The notes: generated from the letters alone by a model not told the origin. 64,000 nucleotides of DNA from CAJXYS01 sp913063035 (GCF_050586465.1 NZ_JBOCEG010000004.1:62001-126000); one strand, 5' to 3'. Numbered from the stretch's first letter, positions 29,934 through 48,555 are shown. Made by a program: numbers and translations.

Positions 29934-30871
29934 GCACCCCGGCCGCGGGCACTGGAGCGCGACGTGAGTTTCGGCAGCAGGAGCGGCGTCAGGTACATCG
30001 GGATCTGGTAGCAGCCGACGAACACCATGAGGGGCGCGGCCGTCTCGGCCGGGACCGCGGCCAGGAACAGCGCGAGGTTCCGGTTGCCCGCGGCGATGGT
30101 GACCGCGAGCGCCTCGGGCCGCGGGATCGCGGCGCGGGCCGCATGCCAGGCGCCGAGCGTCTGCACGAGGTAGAGCCCGGCCGCCACGGCGAAGGCCAGC
30201 AGCAGGCGGCCCGGCGCCTCCGTGGCCGCGGGTCCGACCGCGGACATCAGGCCGATCACGACGATCGCCATGGCGAGGGCCATGATGCCGTCCAGGGACG
30301 GGCGGGCCTCGGGGCGCCTGAGCGCCGGGAAGCGCGCGCGCAGCGCCACGGCGATGCCGGCCGCCAGGGCGACGATGGCGAGCAGGCGCAACGCGCCCGC
30401 GGCAACGGCCCAGGGATCGGGGAAGACCGGGAGCAGCGCGAAGACCGGCGCGGCGGTGAGCGGCAAGAGCGCCGTGCCGAGTGTCAGCTGGCGGAGCGCC
30501 GCGCCGGCATCGGCCCCGGACATTACCGCAAGACCCGGCGTGCCGGTGATCGGCGCGGCCGCGAGCGCGAGCACGGCCCCCGTCGCGAGCGGCGCGGACA
30601 GAAGCCCCGCCGCCCAGAGAGCCGCGCCGACCGAAAGCGGAAGGGCGCATTGCAGCACAAGTGCCACGGCAAGCGCGCGCGGTGCGTCCGCCCGGCCGGG
30701 CAGCGCCGCGCGCGGCCCCTCGCGCAGGGCCGCGATACAGAGCATGACGGCGAGAAACGGCACGATTGCCGGGGCCATCCACGCGGCCAGGTCCGGCAGC
30801 AGGATACCGGCGGCAAGCCCCCCGATCAGCAGCCACCGTCCCTGTGCCGCCATGCGCGCGAGCAGGCTCAC
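29930..30871 (-). CDS. SBF/bile-acid:sodium-symporter-like membrane transporter
   Basis: 313 aa with nine to ten hydrophobic segments. The arrangement resembles the SBF/BASS (bile acid:Na+ symporter) superfamily; the phrase ALAAAPITGTPGLAVMSGAD and the late AVTIAAGNRNLALFLA fit the two broken-helix regions of that fold. The GTG at 30871 overlaps the MarR stop codon (GTGA), so it is translationally coupled; a later in-frame ATG is less well placed. The substrate is unknown. Co-transcription with a MarR regulator suggests efflux or uptake of a small aromatic or organic acid, which is inference. Confidence 0.72.
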   Translation of the reverse strand: MSLLARMAAQGRWLLIGGLAAGILLPDLAAWMAPAIVPFLAVMLCIAALREGPRAALPGRADAPRALAVALVLQCALPLSVGAALWAAGLLSAPLATGAVLALAAAPITGTPGLAVMSGADAGAALRQLTLGTALLPLTAAPVFALLPVFPDPWAVAAGALRLLAIVALAAGIAVALRARFPALRRPEARPSLDGIMALAMAIVVIGLMSAVGPAATEAPGRLLLAFAVAAGLYLVQTLGAWHAARAAIPRPEALAVTIAAGNRNLALFLAAVPAETAAPLMVFVGCYQIPMYLTPLLLPKLTSRSSARGRGA

Positions 30872-31395
30872 AGCGTCGTCGCCGCCCGCGCGGCGTGGTC
30901 GTAACTGCCCGAGATCGCCCGGAGCAGCGCGGCCAGGCGGGACATCTCCTCGGGGGAGAAACCGGTTTCGCGCGCAAGCTCGACCAGCAGCGCCTCGCGC
31001 ACCTCGGCGTAGCGGGTGCAGAGCGCGGCGCCTTTGCCCGTGATCTCGACGGTCTTTTCCTTTCCCTTGCGCGCGGTGGTGACGAGCTTGCGCTCGGCCA
31101 GCTTGCGCACCGCGTAACTGACCAGGTGCGCGTCCTCGATATGCAGCACCAGCCGGATATCGGCGAGTGTCTTGGCGCGGTCCCGGTGATTCACCAGGTG
31201 CAGGATCAGCACCTCCAGCGGCGCCATGCCCGGCGCGCCGGCGGCGTCCATGCAGCGGGTGATCCAGCGCTGAAAGGCGTGGTTGGCCATGGTGAGCGCG
31301 TATTCGACCTCCGACAGCTCGGGCAGGCCCGAGGCGGCCAGATGCGCCGAGCTCACGACCGGCCCGACGCGGCGGGGGCGCCGTGCATCCGTCAT
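30868..31395 (-). CDS. MarR-family winged-helix transcriptional regulator
   Basis: 175 aa. A winged helix occupies roughly residues 50-130: LEVLILHLVNHRDRAKTLAD, HIEDAHLVSYAVRKLAERKL (recognition region) and the wing TARKGKEKTVEITGKG. The terminal helices form the dimer interface. MarR proteins usually repress their own operon and respond to small phenolic or carboxylic ligands. It overlaps the SBF-like gene downstream by 4 bp, and its start codon overlaps the end of the TRAP large-permease gene (31392), so TRAP, MarR and SBF-like genes probably form one operon. Confidence 0.88.
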   Translation of the reverse strand: MTDARRPRRVGPVVSSAHLAASGLPELSEVEYALTMANHAFQRWITRCMDAAGAPGMAPLEVLILHLVNHRDRAKTLADIRLVLHIEDAHLVSYAVRKLAERKLVTTARKGKEKTVEITGKGAALCTRYAEVREALLVELARETGFSPEEMSRLAALLRAISGSYDHAARAATTL

Positions 31396-32696
31396 CGCGA
31401 CAGCATCGTCCCGGGCAGCCAGAGCGCGATCTCGGGGAAGAGCGACAGGATCGCCACCGCCAGGACAAGCAGCAAGAAGAAGGGCGCGGCGTAGCGCGCG
31501 ACGGCGAAGATGTCGCGCCCCGTGATCGTCTGGATCACGAAAAGGTTGAAGCCCACCGGTGGCGTGATCTGGCTCATCTCCACGACGAGGACCAGGAAGA
31601 TGCCGAACCAGATCGGGTCGATGCCGGCGGCCACCACCATCGGCAGGATGATCGACACGGTCAGCACCACGATGGAGATCCCGTCGAGAAACATGCCCAT
31701 GACGATGAAGAACACCGTCAGCATTGCCAGCAGCGCGTAGGGCGAGAGACCCATCTCGCCGATCGCGCGGGCGAGCTCGCGCGGGATACCGGTATAGCCC
31801 ATGGCGACCGTCAGGAAGGATGCGCCGGCCAGGATAAAGGCGATCATGCAGGTGGTGATGGTCGCCGCGCGCAGCGAATCGAACAGCCCGGCCCAGGACA
31901 GCGCGCCCGTCGCGGCCGCCAGGATCAGGGCGCCGGTCACGCCGATCACGGCCGCCTCGGTCGGGCTGGCGATGCCGAGATAGATCGACCCGATCACCGC
32001 CACGATCAGCCCCACCACCGGCAAGAGCCGCGCGGCCGCGCCAAGCGCCTCGCGCCGGTCGACCGGCGGTTCGGCCGCCGGCATGAGGCTGCGGTTCAGC
32101 GTCGACCAGAGCATGATGTAGCCCGCGAAGAGCCCGGCCAGCATCAGGCCCGGCAGGACGCCCGCCAGGAACAGACGCGCGATGGATTGTTCCGTCGCCG
32201 CGCCGTAGACGATCAGGATGATCGAGGGAGGGATCAGGAAGCCGAAGGTGCCCGACCCCGCCAGCGTCCCGATCGCCATGCGGTCGTCATAGCCGCGCGC
32301 CTTGAGTTCCGGCAGCGACATGCGCCCGATCGTGGCCGTGGTGGCGGCGGACGATCCCGACACGGCGGCGAAGAGCGCGCAGCCCAGCACGTTGACGTGC
32401 AGCAGACGACCGGGCAGCCGCGCGGTGAAAGGCGCCAGCCCCGAGAACATGTCCGAGGAGAGGCGCGACCGGACGAGGATCTCGCCCATCCAGATGAACA
32501 TGGGTAGCGCCGTCAGGTCCCAGACGCTGAGGCCGCCCCAGACCTTGGTCGCGAAGACGAGCGAGGCGGGCGCGGGCGCGGCGGCGAGCATGGCCACCAG
32601 CCCGACGGCGATCAGCGCGAAGCCGACCCAGAGCCCGGCGGCAAGCGCGCCGAACAGCACCACGATCAGAAGGGGCGCAAGCGTTGCGATCTCCAT
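31392..32696 (-). CDS. dctM: TRAP transporter large permease (DctM type)
   Basis: 434-residue ion-coupled permease with about twelve hydrophobic helices. Family landmarks are ALPMFIWMGEILVRS, GCALFAAVSGSSAATTATIG, GTLAGSGTFGFLIPPS and the C-terminal EMSQITPPVGFNLFVIQ. It transports the solute delivered by the DctP-like binding protein using a Na+ or H+ gradient. Start and preceding stop overlap as ATGA with the DctQ gene. Its end overlaps the MarR gene by 4 bp. Confidence 0.95.
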   Translation of the reverse strand: MEIATLAPLLIVVLFGALAAGLWVGFALIAVGLVAMLAAAPAPASLVFATKVWGGLSVWDLTALPMFIWMGEILVRSRLSSDMFSGLAPFTARLPGRLLHVNVLGCALFAAVSGSSAATTATIGRMSLPELKARGYDDRMAIGTLAGSGTFGFLIPPSIILIVYGAATEQSIARLFLAGVLPGLMLAGLFAGYIMLWSTLNRSLMPAAEPPVDRREALGAAARLLPVVGLIVAVIGSIYLGIASPTEAAVIGVTGALILAAATGALSWAGLFDSLRAATITTCMIAFILAGASFLTVAMGYTGIPRELARAIGEMGLSPYALLAMLTVFFIVMGMFLDGISIVVLTVSIILPMVVAAGIDPIWFGIFLVLVVEMSQITPPVGFNLFVIQTITGRDIFAVARYAAPFFLLLVLAVAILSLFPEIALWLPGTMLSR

Positions 32697-33247
32697 CAGT
32701 CCTGCTCCTCGGTGCGGGTTTCGGCGGCCTGGTGGCCGGGCTGCCCGCCGCGTGCGAGCGTGACCATGGTGTCGATGAGGGCAATGCAGAAGAGCGCGAG
32801 CCCCGCCGTCATCACCCCTTGCGGAATGGCCAGCGGGATCGGGATGACCCCGTAACTCACCGAGCCGAACTTCAGGCTGTCCATCGCCTGAAGGCCGCTG
32901 GACCAGGTGGCGAACCCCGCGAGCGCCGCGGCGGCGGCGGCGACCACGACCCCGAGCCATCGCGCGGCCGTTTCGGGCAGGTTCTGGATCAGGAGTTTCA
33001 CCCGCACGTGACTGCCCGCCTGCAATGTCCCCGCCAGTCCGAGGAACACCGCGCCGGTGAAGAGGAAGGCGCCGAACTCGGCGAGCGAGGGGATGGTCAG
33101 CCCGGGCGGCGGCAGCTCCACCAGCCGCGCCGCGCGGTCGGTCAGCCGGCCCAGGATCTGCAGCAGGACCAGGACGGCGATCAGGGCGAAGGTGACGGCG
33201 GCCAGCCAAAGCCCGGCGTCATAGAGTCGGTCGAGCATCCGGCGCAT
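32696..33247 (-). CDS. dctQ: TRAP transporter small permease (DctQ type)
   Basis: 183 aa, four hydrophobic helices as expected (about 10-32, 47-67, 85-108, 125-150). The GAFLFTGAVFLGLAGTLQAGSHVRV segment corresponds to the DctQ FxxxxxaLr.g.HVrV motif. It forms the membrane complex with DctM. It overlaps dctM by the ATGA arrangement and follows dctP after a 59-bp spacer that contains a strong hairpin. Confidence 0.92.
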   Translation of the reverse strand: MRRMLDRLYDAGLWLAAVTFALIAVLVLLQILGRLTDRAARLVELPPPGLTIPSLAEFGAFLFTGAVFLGLAGTLQAGSHVRVKLLIQNLPETAARWLGVVVAAAAAALAGFATWSSGLQAMDSLKFGSVSYGVIPIPLAIPQGVMTAGLALFCIALIDTMVTLARGGQPGHQAAETRTEEQD

Positions 33248-33277
33248 GGCGGACCTCCGGCGTCAGGGGCGGGACGG

Positions 33278-33299
33278 GGCGGGGCCCGCAGGCCCCGCC
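33278..33299 (-). terminator. intercistronic hairpin between dctP and dctQ
   Basis: Nine-bp GC stem (33278-33286 with 33291-33299), four-base loop, no T-tract. Placed like the hairpin after the ABC binding-protein gene, it probably protects the dctP message and lowers expression of the membrane subunits. Confidence 0.55.
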
Positions 33300-33306
33300 G
33301 GGTCGG

Positions 33307-34287
33307 TCACATGCTGGACTGGTAGGCCTCGATGACCTGCTGGCCCTCGGCGCCGGCCTCCTCGAGCCATTCCTGCGTCATGGTCTCGCCGATCTCGGCC
33401 AGCTGGCCCGACAGCGTTTCGGACGGATCCGAGATGGTCATGCCGTTCTCTTCCAGCGTCGCCATCTTCTCGGCGGTTTCCTTGGCCGACATGTCCCAGC
33501 CGCGGGTTTCCGCCTCGGCCGCGGCCGACAGGATCGCCTCTTGCTGGGCCTCGGGCAGGCTCTCGAACATGCCGGTGTTCACGATGACCATGTTCTTGGG
33601 CAGCCAGGCCTGCGTGTCGGTGTAATGGGAGGTGAAGTCCCAGGCCTGCGACGAGACGCCGGTCGAGGGCGAGGTGATCATCGCGGCGACCCGCCCGGTG
33701 GCGAAGGCGGTCGGAATGTCGCCGGTCTCGATCTGGGTCGGAACCGCCCCCATCAACTGCGCCAGGCGCTCGGTCGCGGCGTTATAGGCACGGAACGACG
33801 CGCCCTCCAGATCCTCGGTCGAGTCGATCGGATCCTGCGTGTAGATGCTCTGGCCCGGCCACGGCACCGCGAAGAGCAGCGTCAGGCCCTGGGCGGCAAG
33901 CTTTTCCTCGACCAGCGGTCGCGAAGCCTCCCACAGGGCGCGGCCCTCCTCGTAGCTGGAGGCCAGGAAGGGAATCGAGTCGACCGCGAAGACCGGATCC
34001 TCGTTCGCCAGGCGGGACATCAGCACCTCGCCGATGGGCGCCAGGCCGCGGCGCACGGAATCCTTGATCTCGGGATGCGCGTAGAGCGACCCGGCCGAGT
34101 GCACGGTGATCTCCAGCCCGCCATCGGTCGCGGCGGCCACGTCCTCGGCGAATTGCTGGATGTTCTGGGTGTGGAACACGCTGTCGCCATAGGGCGTGGG
34201 CATGTCCCAGTTCGCGGCGGCGGCGGGCAGCGCAAGCGCGGCGGCCGCGAGGGCGCCGGGCAGGCTGCGGAATAGGCTGATGGTCAT
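33307..34287 (-). CDS. dctP: TRAP transporter periplasmic solute-binding protein (DctP type)
   Basis: 326 aa with a Sec signal peptide of ~24 residues (cleavage near AAA-NW). The mature protein shows the DctP pattern: HTQNIQQFAEDV, GGLEITVHSAGSLY, GEVLMSRLAN, then the organic-acid-binding region with FRAYNAATERLAQLMGAVP (Arg is the usual carboxylate clamp) and FATGRVAAMITS. The ligand is probably an organic acid; the neighbouring hydantoinase/oxoprolinase gene suggests a cyclic amide such as 5-oxoproline or a hydantoin, but this is inference. It is the first gene of the minus-strand operon and divergent from that enzyme. Confidence 0.92.
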   Translation of the reverse strand: MTISLFRSLPGALAAAALALPAAAANWDMPTPYGDSVFHTQNIQQFAEDVAAATDGGLEITVHSAGSLYAHPEIKDSVRRGLAPIGEVLMSRLANEDPVFAVDSIPFLASSYEEGRALWEASRPLVEEKLAAQGLTLLFAVPWPGQSIYTQDPIDSTEDLEGASFRAYNAATERLAQLMGAVPTQIETGDIPTAFATGRVAAMITSPSTGVSSQAWDFTSHYTDTQAWLPKNMVIVNTGMFESLPEAQQEAILSAAAEAETRGWDMSAKETAEKMATLEENGMTISDPSETLSGQLAEIGETMTQEWLEEAGAEGQQVIEAYQSSM

Positions 34288-34376
34288 TGCTTTGTTCCCT
34301 GTCGTCTGTCGGGCGGCGTCTTGACGGTCCCGGACCCGCCGCCCTTGGCCCGGTTGCGGAAAGCTTGACCAGACGC

Positions 34377-34399
34377 TGACAATTTGTCAACGATTTGTC
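34377..34399. promoter_or_regulatory. candidate operator between dctP and the oxoprolinase gene
   Basis: TGACAATTTGTCA (34377-34389) is a 13-bp perfect palindrome around a central base, and a further direct TTGTC half-site follows at 34395-34399, 11 bp after the one at 34384. It lies in the short divergent intergenic region and is AT-rich in a GC-rich background. The binding regulator is unknown; the MarR protein of the operon is one candidate. Confidence 0.5.
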
Positions 34400-34425
34400 G
34401 GCGAATGCTGTGGAAGGGGTGGAAC

Positions 34426-38052
<3,627 letters not shown>

Positions 38053-38363
38053 GCAGGTGCCGCACGTGCCCGGAACCACCGCCGGGTCGCGGCCACGGCG
38101 CCGTGGCCGGTGAAGTTGCGCTGATCCCGTATACATCCAGGGGCCGGGGTCGAGTCGCCCGCGAACGGCTCGGCATGAATCGGCAGACCCCGGCACGGGC
38201 CAGGCGCCCGATTCCCGTGGCGCCGGGCCATGTCACGGCGTCTTGGCCGGGATGTGCCAGTGCTCCGGCGCGGGGCCGCGGGGGCGGGTGCGGGCGCTTT
38301 GCCCTTGTATTCAAGGGCTGTGCGGGACGTGTCCGGCGTGATTTCACGGCCGCCCGTTTTTTT
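38053..38363. other. intergenic region between the oxoprolinase gene and rRNA operon 2
   Basis: 311 bp, GC-rich, no reading frame with a ribosome site or recognisable protein. The last ten bases include a T-run (CGTTTTTTTCG) next to the A-tract at the start of the repeat, a possible UP element of the second rrn promoter. No clear terminator was seen. Confidence 0.6.
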
Positions 38364-38376
38364 CGCAAAAAACCTC

Positions 38377-38405
38377 TTGCGGAGATTTGTTTTGGTGCGT
38401 AGATA
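38377..38405 (+). promoter_or_regulatory. rRNA operon 2 core promoter
   Basis: Identical to operon 1: TTGCGG, 17 bp, TAGATA. The upstream sequence is different (a T-run and A-tract), so promoter strength may differ through the UP region. Confidence 0.75.
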
Positions 38406-38544
38406 CGCCTTCACCGACGGCGCGGGGCGCTGTTGGGTTCGCTGGTTGGGTCGTTTGGTTTGGCTGGCGTTTTGACTACAACGAGAGATTTTGAGGCGGG
38501 CTGCGCTGAAGGTTAGTAGGCGTGTCTGTTGATTTTGTCTCTCC

Positions 38545-38556
38545 TGCTCTTTGACA
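38545..38556 (+). promoter_or_regulatory. rrn antitermination boxA, operon 2
   Basis: TGCTCTTTGACA, identical copy of the operon 1 element. Confidence 0.8.
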
Positions 38557-38744
38557 TTGCTGGTGACTGAAGAGATATGTGGGCGGTTTGGTTCGTTTCG
38601 ACGGATGGACCGGCGCATATCGGCTCGCTAGCCTTCGGGCGATGACGCGAGTGTCAGCTTCACGTGTTCATTCGGTTTTCGGATCGTTTGGGCACGACGA
38701 TGTGCGAAGGTTCGGACGTCAAGGACAGGTCGGCAACGGCCTTT

Positions 38745-40221
<1,477 letters not shown>

Positions 40222-40428
40222 GATCCTGGCATTTTTGGTGACCACCCTGCGCTCAAGCAGCGCGGCGGTGGCGCACGAAAATCGTGGATCACTTAGCAGC
40301 CCGACGACGTCCGTGTTGCCTCAGGCGATGCGGGCCAGGGCATATGCCGGGACCTTTCGGGGTCACTGGCACGGGACCAGGCCGTCCACATATCTCTTCA
40401 GGAAATCAGGCCGCTACCGGTCTGGACT

Positions 40429-40505
<77 letters not shown>

Positions 40506-40514
40506 TTATCCTTG

Positions 40515-40590
40515 GGGGCCTTAGCTCAGCTGGGAGAGCGCCTGATTTGCATTCAGGAGGTCATCGGTTCGATCCCGATAGGCTCCACCA
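40515..40590 (+). tRNA. tRNA-Ala (anticodon TGC), operon 2
   Basis: Identical to the operon 1 copy; 76 nt with CCA. Confidence 0.96.
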
Positions 40591-40859
40591 CGGATCTGAC
40601 CATGAAGGGCATGCGTTGCATGCGTTTCATCGTCCGATCCCGGACGCATTGACATCGTAAAGAGAGAATACACGAGACGTTTTTGGGTTCATGCCGCGTG
40701 AGGCATGGACGCGTTTGAACGCGTTTGCCGTCTGGCGGCGTGTTCGGACACCGAAAACAGTCTTTCCAAGTCAAGAACACTAACCCAAATGTTCCGGTGT
40801 GAACCAGCGCCGGGGCGGGAAGTGATGCTTTTGAGCCAGGAGAAGCCTTGCTTTTTCTG

Positions 40860-43813
<2,954 letters not shown>

Positions 43814-43890
43814 AGTAGAAGCAAGGCTTGCTTCAAAAACTCAAAAGCAAACAAAAGACATGGAAAGCGTCTCGTCCCTGTTCCTTCCTC

Positions 43891-44008
43891 GGTTTGGTGG
43901 TCATAGCGCGAGCAAAACACCCGATCCCATCCCGAACTCGGTCGTTAAGTGCCGTAGCGCCGATGGTACTGCGTCTCAAGACGTGGGAGAGTAGGTCACC
44001 GCCAAACC
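43891..44008 (+). rRNA. rrf: 5S ribosomal RNA, operon 2
   Basis: Identical to the operon 1 copy. Confidence 0.93.
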
Positions 44009-44059
44009 TAGAAAGGAACAGAAATTCTCTCTAAACGATGCCAAAACCAAAACAAATGG

Positions 44060-45790
<1,731 letters not shown>

Positions 45791-45939
45791 GGGACCTCCG
45801 GTAATCGCGCCCAAGGCGAGCGCAAGATGAGCTGGGATAGACCTCGATCTTGGTGCGCGCGATGGACTTCGAGGGTGAAAGTTATTGCAGGCCGATCGAC
45901 GGGCAATGCTGGTGTATGGGTGCTAACGCTGCCCGCGTT

Positions 45940-47055
45940 TTAAATTGAGGGGCTTTCAGTTATTTCACCATGGCTGCGACGGCGCGCTTTGCGTTTCATC
46001 CACCACCAGAGACCTACGATGAGTGCGATGGAAACGTAGCCATCGATTGCATAATGCCAGCCGAGATGTACCGAGAGGAACTGGAAGATCAATACCGTCG
46101 CGATCCAAACTGGAGCTAACCTCGGGAGGCGTTCGAAGAGATACAAGGCCAGCAGTGCTACGAATCCGACGTGGACACTCGGAAACGCTGAAATGCCAGA
46201 GCCCGCGAAAAGGCGTCCGCCTTCATATACAGCCCAAAGGTGATCATGCATCAAGCCCACGCGTGATGCGGCAATACCGGAGCTCGTGAGCGCCTCATCA
46301 AGACCTGCGAAATACTCAAGCCCAGTGAGACGGTCATGATAGATTGGACCAGCCGACATTCCTGCAAGCGCGAGCACATTACCAAGGAACACCCACCCGA
46401 CCAGATAGAGCATCAGAAACCGGGAACGCCGGGCGTTATCGGGATCAAGTAGAACCAGAAGCATCGGGAAGAATGTCGATACGAAAACCCAGCCTTCCAT
46501 GTAGATCCGTGAGAAGATGACGGGAGGAAGGTCGACCATCCACTCATGTGTTAATGACCAAGGGTCGCGCCCCCCATGTAGCCAGGCATCTACACGAGCA
46601 AATGCGCGGTCTGCGTAGAATGGAACCGCGTCTGGTAGGGTTGTCTTTACAAGAGAAAATGTCAGGAGGAATAGCAGTGTTGCGAACCCGATGGCCGCTG
46701 CTTTTCCAATACTCGGAAGAAGACTGCGGCCGGATAGTAGTAGCGCTGGCACTACCAAGATTCCGAGTGTTGCTCCGTGAACATATACGATCGATATGGC
46801 AAGTTCCGGCATCGCTGTAATCGCACGCAACAGCGTTGATGGCCCATTGCCGCGCACAAGCGAAACAAACGCCATACCTATCGCGAAATAGGCGATTATA
46901 TAAGCTATATAGGACTTCTCCCCAGCCGATAGCTGCCATGATCCTCTTCGGTAAATGAGACTGCTTCGGGTTGCCTTGGCGGCGTTGGAAATCGGTTGCA
47001 AATGTGATCTCTTGGTCGTCGGCTTAATGAAAATACAGGTCGGAAGAAACCGCAC
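45940..47055 (-). CDS. PAP2-superfamily integral membrane phosphatase/phosphotransferase
   Basis: 371 aa, with eight or so hydrophobic helices. The C-terminal part has the PAP2 pattern: FPSVHVGFVALLALY (SxxH motif) near 290-305 and HLGWHYAIDGYVS (HxxxD motif) near 335-347, with a preceding GMSAGPIYHD loop. This spacing is like the inositol-phosphorylceramide-synthase-like (PAP2_3) group, which acts on lipid phosphates in the membrane. The N-terminal ~45 residues are basic and hydrophilic; the true start may be internal. Base composition is lower in GC than the chromosome. It is cargo of the element, next to the recombinase, with no obvious partner. Function on the element is unknown. Confidence 0.75.
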   Translation of the reverse strand: MRFLPTCIFIKPTTKRSHLQPISNAAKATRSSLIYRRGSWQLSAGEKSYIAYIIAYFAIGMAFVSLVRGNGPSTLLRAITAMPELAISIVYVHGATLGILVVPALLLSGRSLLPSIGKAAAIGFATLLFLLTFSLVKTTLPDAVPFYADRAFARVDAWLHGGRDPWSLTHEWMVDLPPVIFSRIYMEGWVFVSTFFPMLLVLLDPDNARRSRFLMLYLVGWVFLGNVLALAGMSAGPIYHDRLTGLEYFAGLDEALTSSGIAASRVGLMHDHLWAVYEGGRLFAGSGISAFPSVHVGFVALLALYLFERLPRLAPVWIATVLIFQFLSVHLGWHYAIDGYVSIALIVGLWWWMKRKARRRSHGEITESPSI

Positions 47056-47170
47056 TGAGATTGAAATTGCAACAGCCTATGCGTGAAAATTCTTGAAGTT
47101 AAGTTTGTTTAGGTTGTCGTTTTTTGAGTAATTTTTGCCTATCTGTTTCGGTGCCAAGTCAGGCTCTAAG

Positions 47171-47338
47171 TCAAGGAAGAGAGCATGCAGGCAGCCCGGA
47201 AAAAATCATTGCTTGCGTGAACGTAATCCGTAGGTTCAACCATACCGTGTCCGAAGGTTCGTCCTCCGGTTCGCGCTCCCGCGCGACCCGCTTGGCAGCA
47301 ACTTCGGCGACAAGGTCGATGATTTTTGTGAGAGGCAT
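47171..47338 (-). CDS. small hypothetical protein
   Basis: 55 residues starting MPLTKIIDLVAEVAAKRVA, an amphipathic helix followed by an acidic stretch and a hydrophobic end. The ATG at 47338 has AAGGAGA seven bases upstream, which supports translation. It follows the toxin-like pair on the same strand after a strong hairpin (47422-47447). I recognise no family. It could be an independent small gene or a decayed end of a larger one. Confidence 0.4.
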   Translation of the reverse strand: MPLTKIIDLVAEVAAKRVAREREPEDEPSDTVWLNLRITFTQAMIFSGLPACSLP

Positions 47339-47421
47339 CTGAGTCTCCTTCGGCTGAGGACACTGAGCCCCATCAGCTCGAATGAGCAGAATTGCCTCGG
47401 ATAACAACGGCCAACGGTGGT

Positions 47422-47447
47422 GCCCGCGCGGGGAAACCCGCGCGGGC
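47422..47447 (-). terminator. hairpin after the MazF-like/partner gene pair
   Basis: Perfect 11-bp GC stem GCCCGCGCGGG / CCCGCGCGGGC with a GAAA loop (47422-47432 with 47437-47447), 36 bp after the partner gene stop. No T-tract, so termination may be Rho-assisted. Confidence 0.55.
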
Positions 47448-47483
47448 ATTCTCGGCGAAACGCCGGTCGCCGAGGCTTGCTGA

Positions 47484-47927
47484 TCAGGCACGCTTGCGCA
47501 TGTCCGCCAAAGCACGCTCGGCGTGCATCGCGTCATGCACGCCGAGCAGGGTCTGGCGAAGTCCGTCGATCCCTGAAACCGCGCGTGCGAGCGCCTCGGC
47601 ATCCCGGGTGCGGCGCGTCCGGGTGAGAACCACTCCGCCTTCGATATGGTGCTCGTCGGCGATAACCTGATTGGCGGCGGTCGTTCCGGCTTCGATATAG
47701 CCCGTGAGGGTATCCACGAGCAGGTCGATGTCGGCCAGAACGGCTTCATCGAAGACCTGGCGCCGTTCGATCGCGGAGACCACTCGCTCCGCGGTCTCGG
47801 CGTCGGCAGTTCCGATACGCGGGATGACCTCCTCGCGCAGCACCTCAGCGCAACTCCGGGCCTGGGCGAAGGCCGAAGCCGCGAGGGTGTCGATGTGGTC
47901 GTAGGTCAGGGGTAGAGCAAAAGTCAT
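47484..47927 (-). CDS. unknown helical protein coupled to the MazF-like toxin
   Basis: 147 aa, almost entirely predicted helix with many Ala, Glu and Arg residues. It begins MTFALPLTYDHIDTLAASAF and ends in HAERALADMRKRA. The start codon at 47927 overlaps the stop of the upstream MazF/PemK-like gene (ATGA), so the two are translationally coupled. Its role as an antitoxin is inferred only from this coupling; the arrangement would be toxin first, and I see no known antitoxin DNA-binding motif. It may instead be an unrelated accessory gene. Confidence 0.65.
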   Translation of the reverse strand: MTFALPLTYDHIDTLAASAFAQARSCAEVLREEVIPRIGTADAETAERVVSAIERRQVFDEAVLADIDLLVDTLTGYIEAGTTAANQVIADEHHIEGGVVLTRTRRTRDAEALARAVSGIDGLRQTLLGVHDAMHAERALADMRKRA

Positions 47928-48493
47928 TGTGCGAGTCCCTTCTTCTTGTCGGAGTTCCTGGCAGCGAGCAGGGCGCGGTTCCGCTCCCGGAAACCGCGTC
48001 CCTCGCGACGCCATTGGAGGCGTTCCTTCCGCCTCTCCTCGCGGGCGTCCGCGGCTATGTCGGCTTCAGCTTGCAACCGGGCTCGAACTGCATTCATCCG
48101 CTCGATCAGCGGCCCATTCAGGCGTCCGATCACCGGCGATCCGTTGCCTCCGATCCGGGGAAAGCCCGGGTTACCGAGACTGACGATGATCGTCCGGGCA
48201 CAGACGAACCGGGTCGGCTTATTGACCCCCGCATCGGCGAGCGCGTCCTTCTGGGTGACATGAACCTCGTAGCCGCGGTTCGCGCGCGTGGTTGCTGAGG
48301 TTCCGTAAGCGAGCTTGGCGAACCGCTGGCCCTTGGAGGTGTAGACATCGAGCACGAGGCAGGGGCGGCACTTCGGGCCCTTACCGGCACCGGAACGCTC
48401 GGCGATGGGAAACCGGAAGAGAATGATGTCGCCGCGACCCAGGGTGGCCTGCCAGTCGGCTACCTGAGGTGGGAGGGAAGATTGATCGAACAT
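47924..48493 (-). CDS. PemK/MazF-like toxin-fold protein
   Basis: 189 aa. Residues ~18-125 have the CcdB/MazF barrel pattern: LGRGDIILFRFPIAE, then KCRPCLVLDVY, then the late TRFVCARTIIVSLGN strand block. MazF proteins are mRNA endoribonucleases; classical ones are ~110 residues, so this one carries an additional C-terminal basic helical tail (~125-189, many Arg and Glu). The ATG at 48493 has AAGGAG upstream. It is followed by a coupled 147-residue gene. A toxin role is plausible from the fold, but no antitoxin is recognisable. Confidence 0.72.
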   Translation of the reverse strand: MFDQSSLPPQVADWQATLGRGDIILFRFPIAERSGAGKGPKCRPCLVLDVYTSKGQRFAKLAYGTSATTRANRGYEVHVTQKDALADAGVNKPTRFVCARTIIVSLGNPGFPRIGGNGSPVIGRLNGPLIERMNAVRARLQAEADIAADAREERRKERLQWRREGRGFRERNRALLAARNSDKKKGLAQ

Positions 48494-48555
48494 GTCGGCT
48501 CCTTGCGTTGGGGAGAGATCGACGCCAACTGGGGAACCTGCCCCTTGTGGGGGCT

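Noticed and set aside
47166..47363. Alternative 65-codon minus-strand frame
   Set aside because: Overlaps the 55-codon gene at 47171-47338, which has the better ribosome site and a helix-forming sequence.
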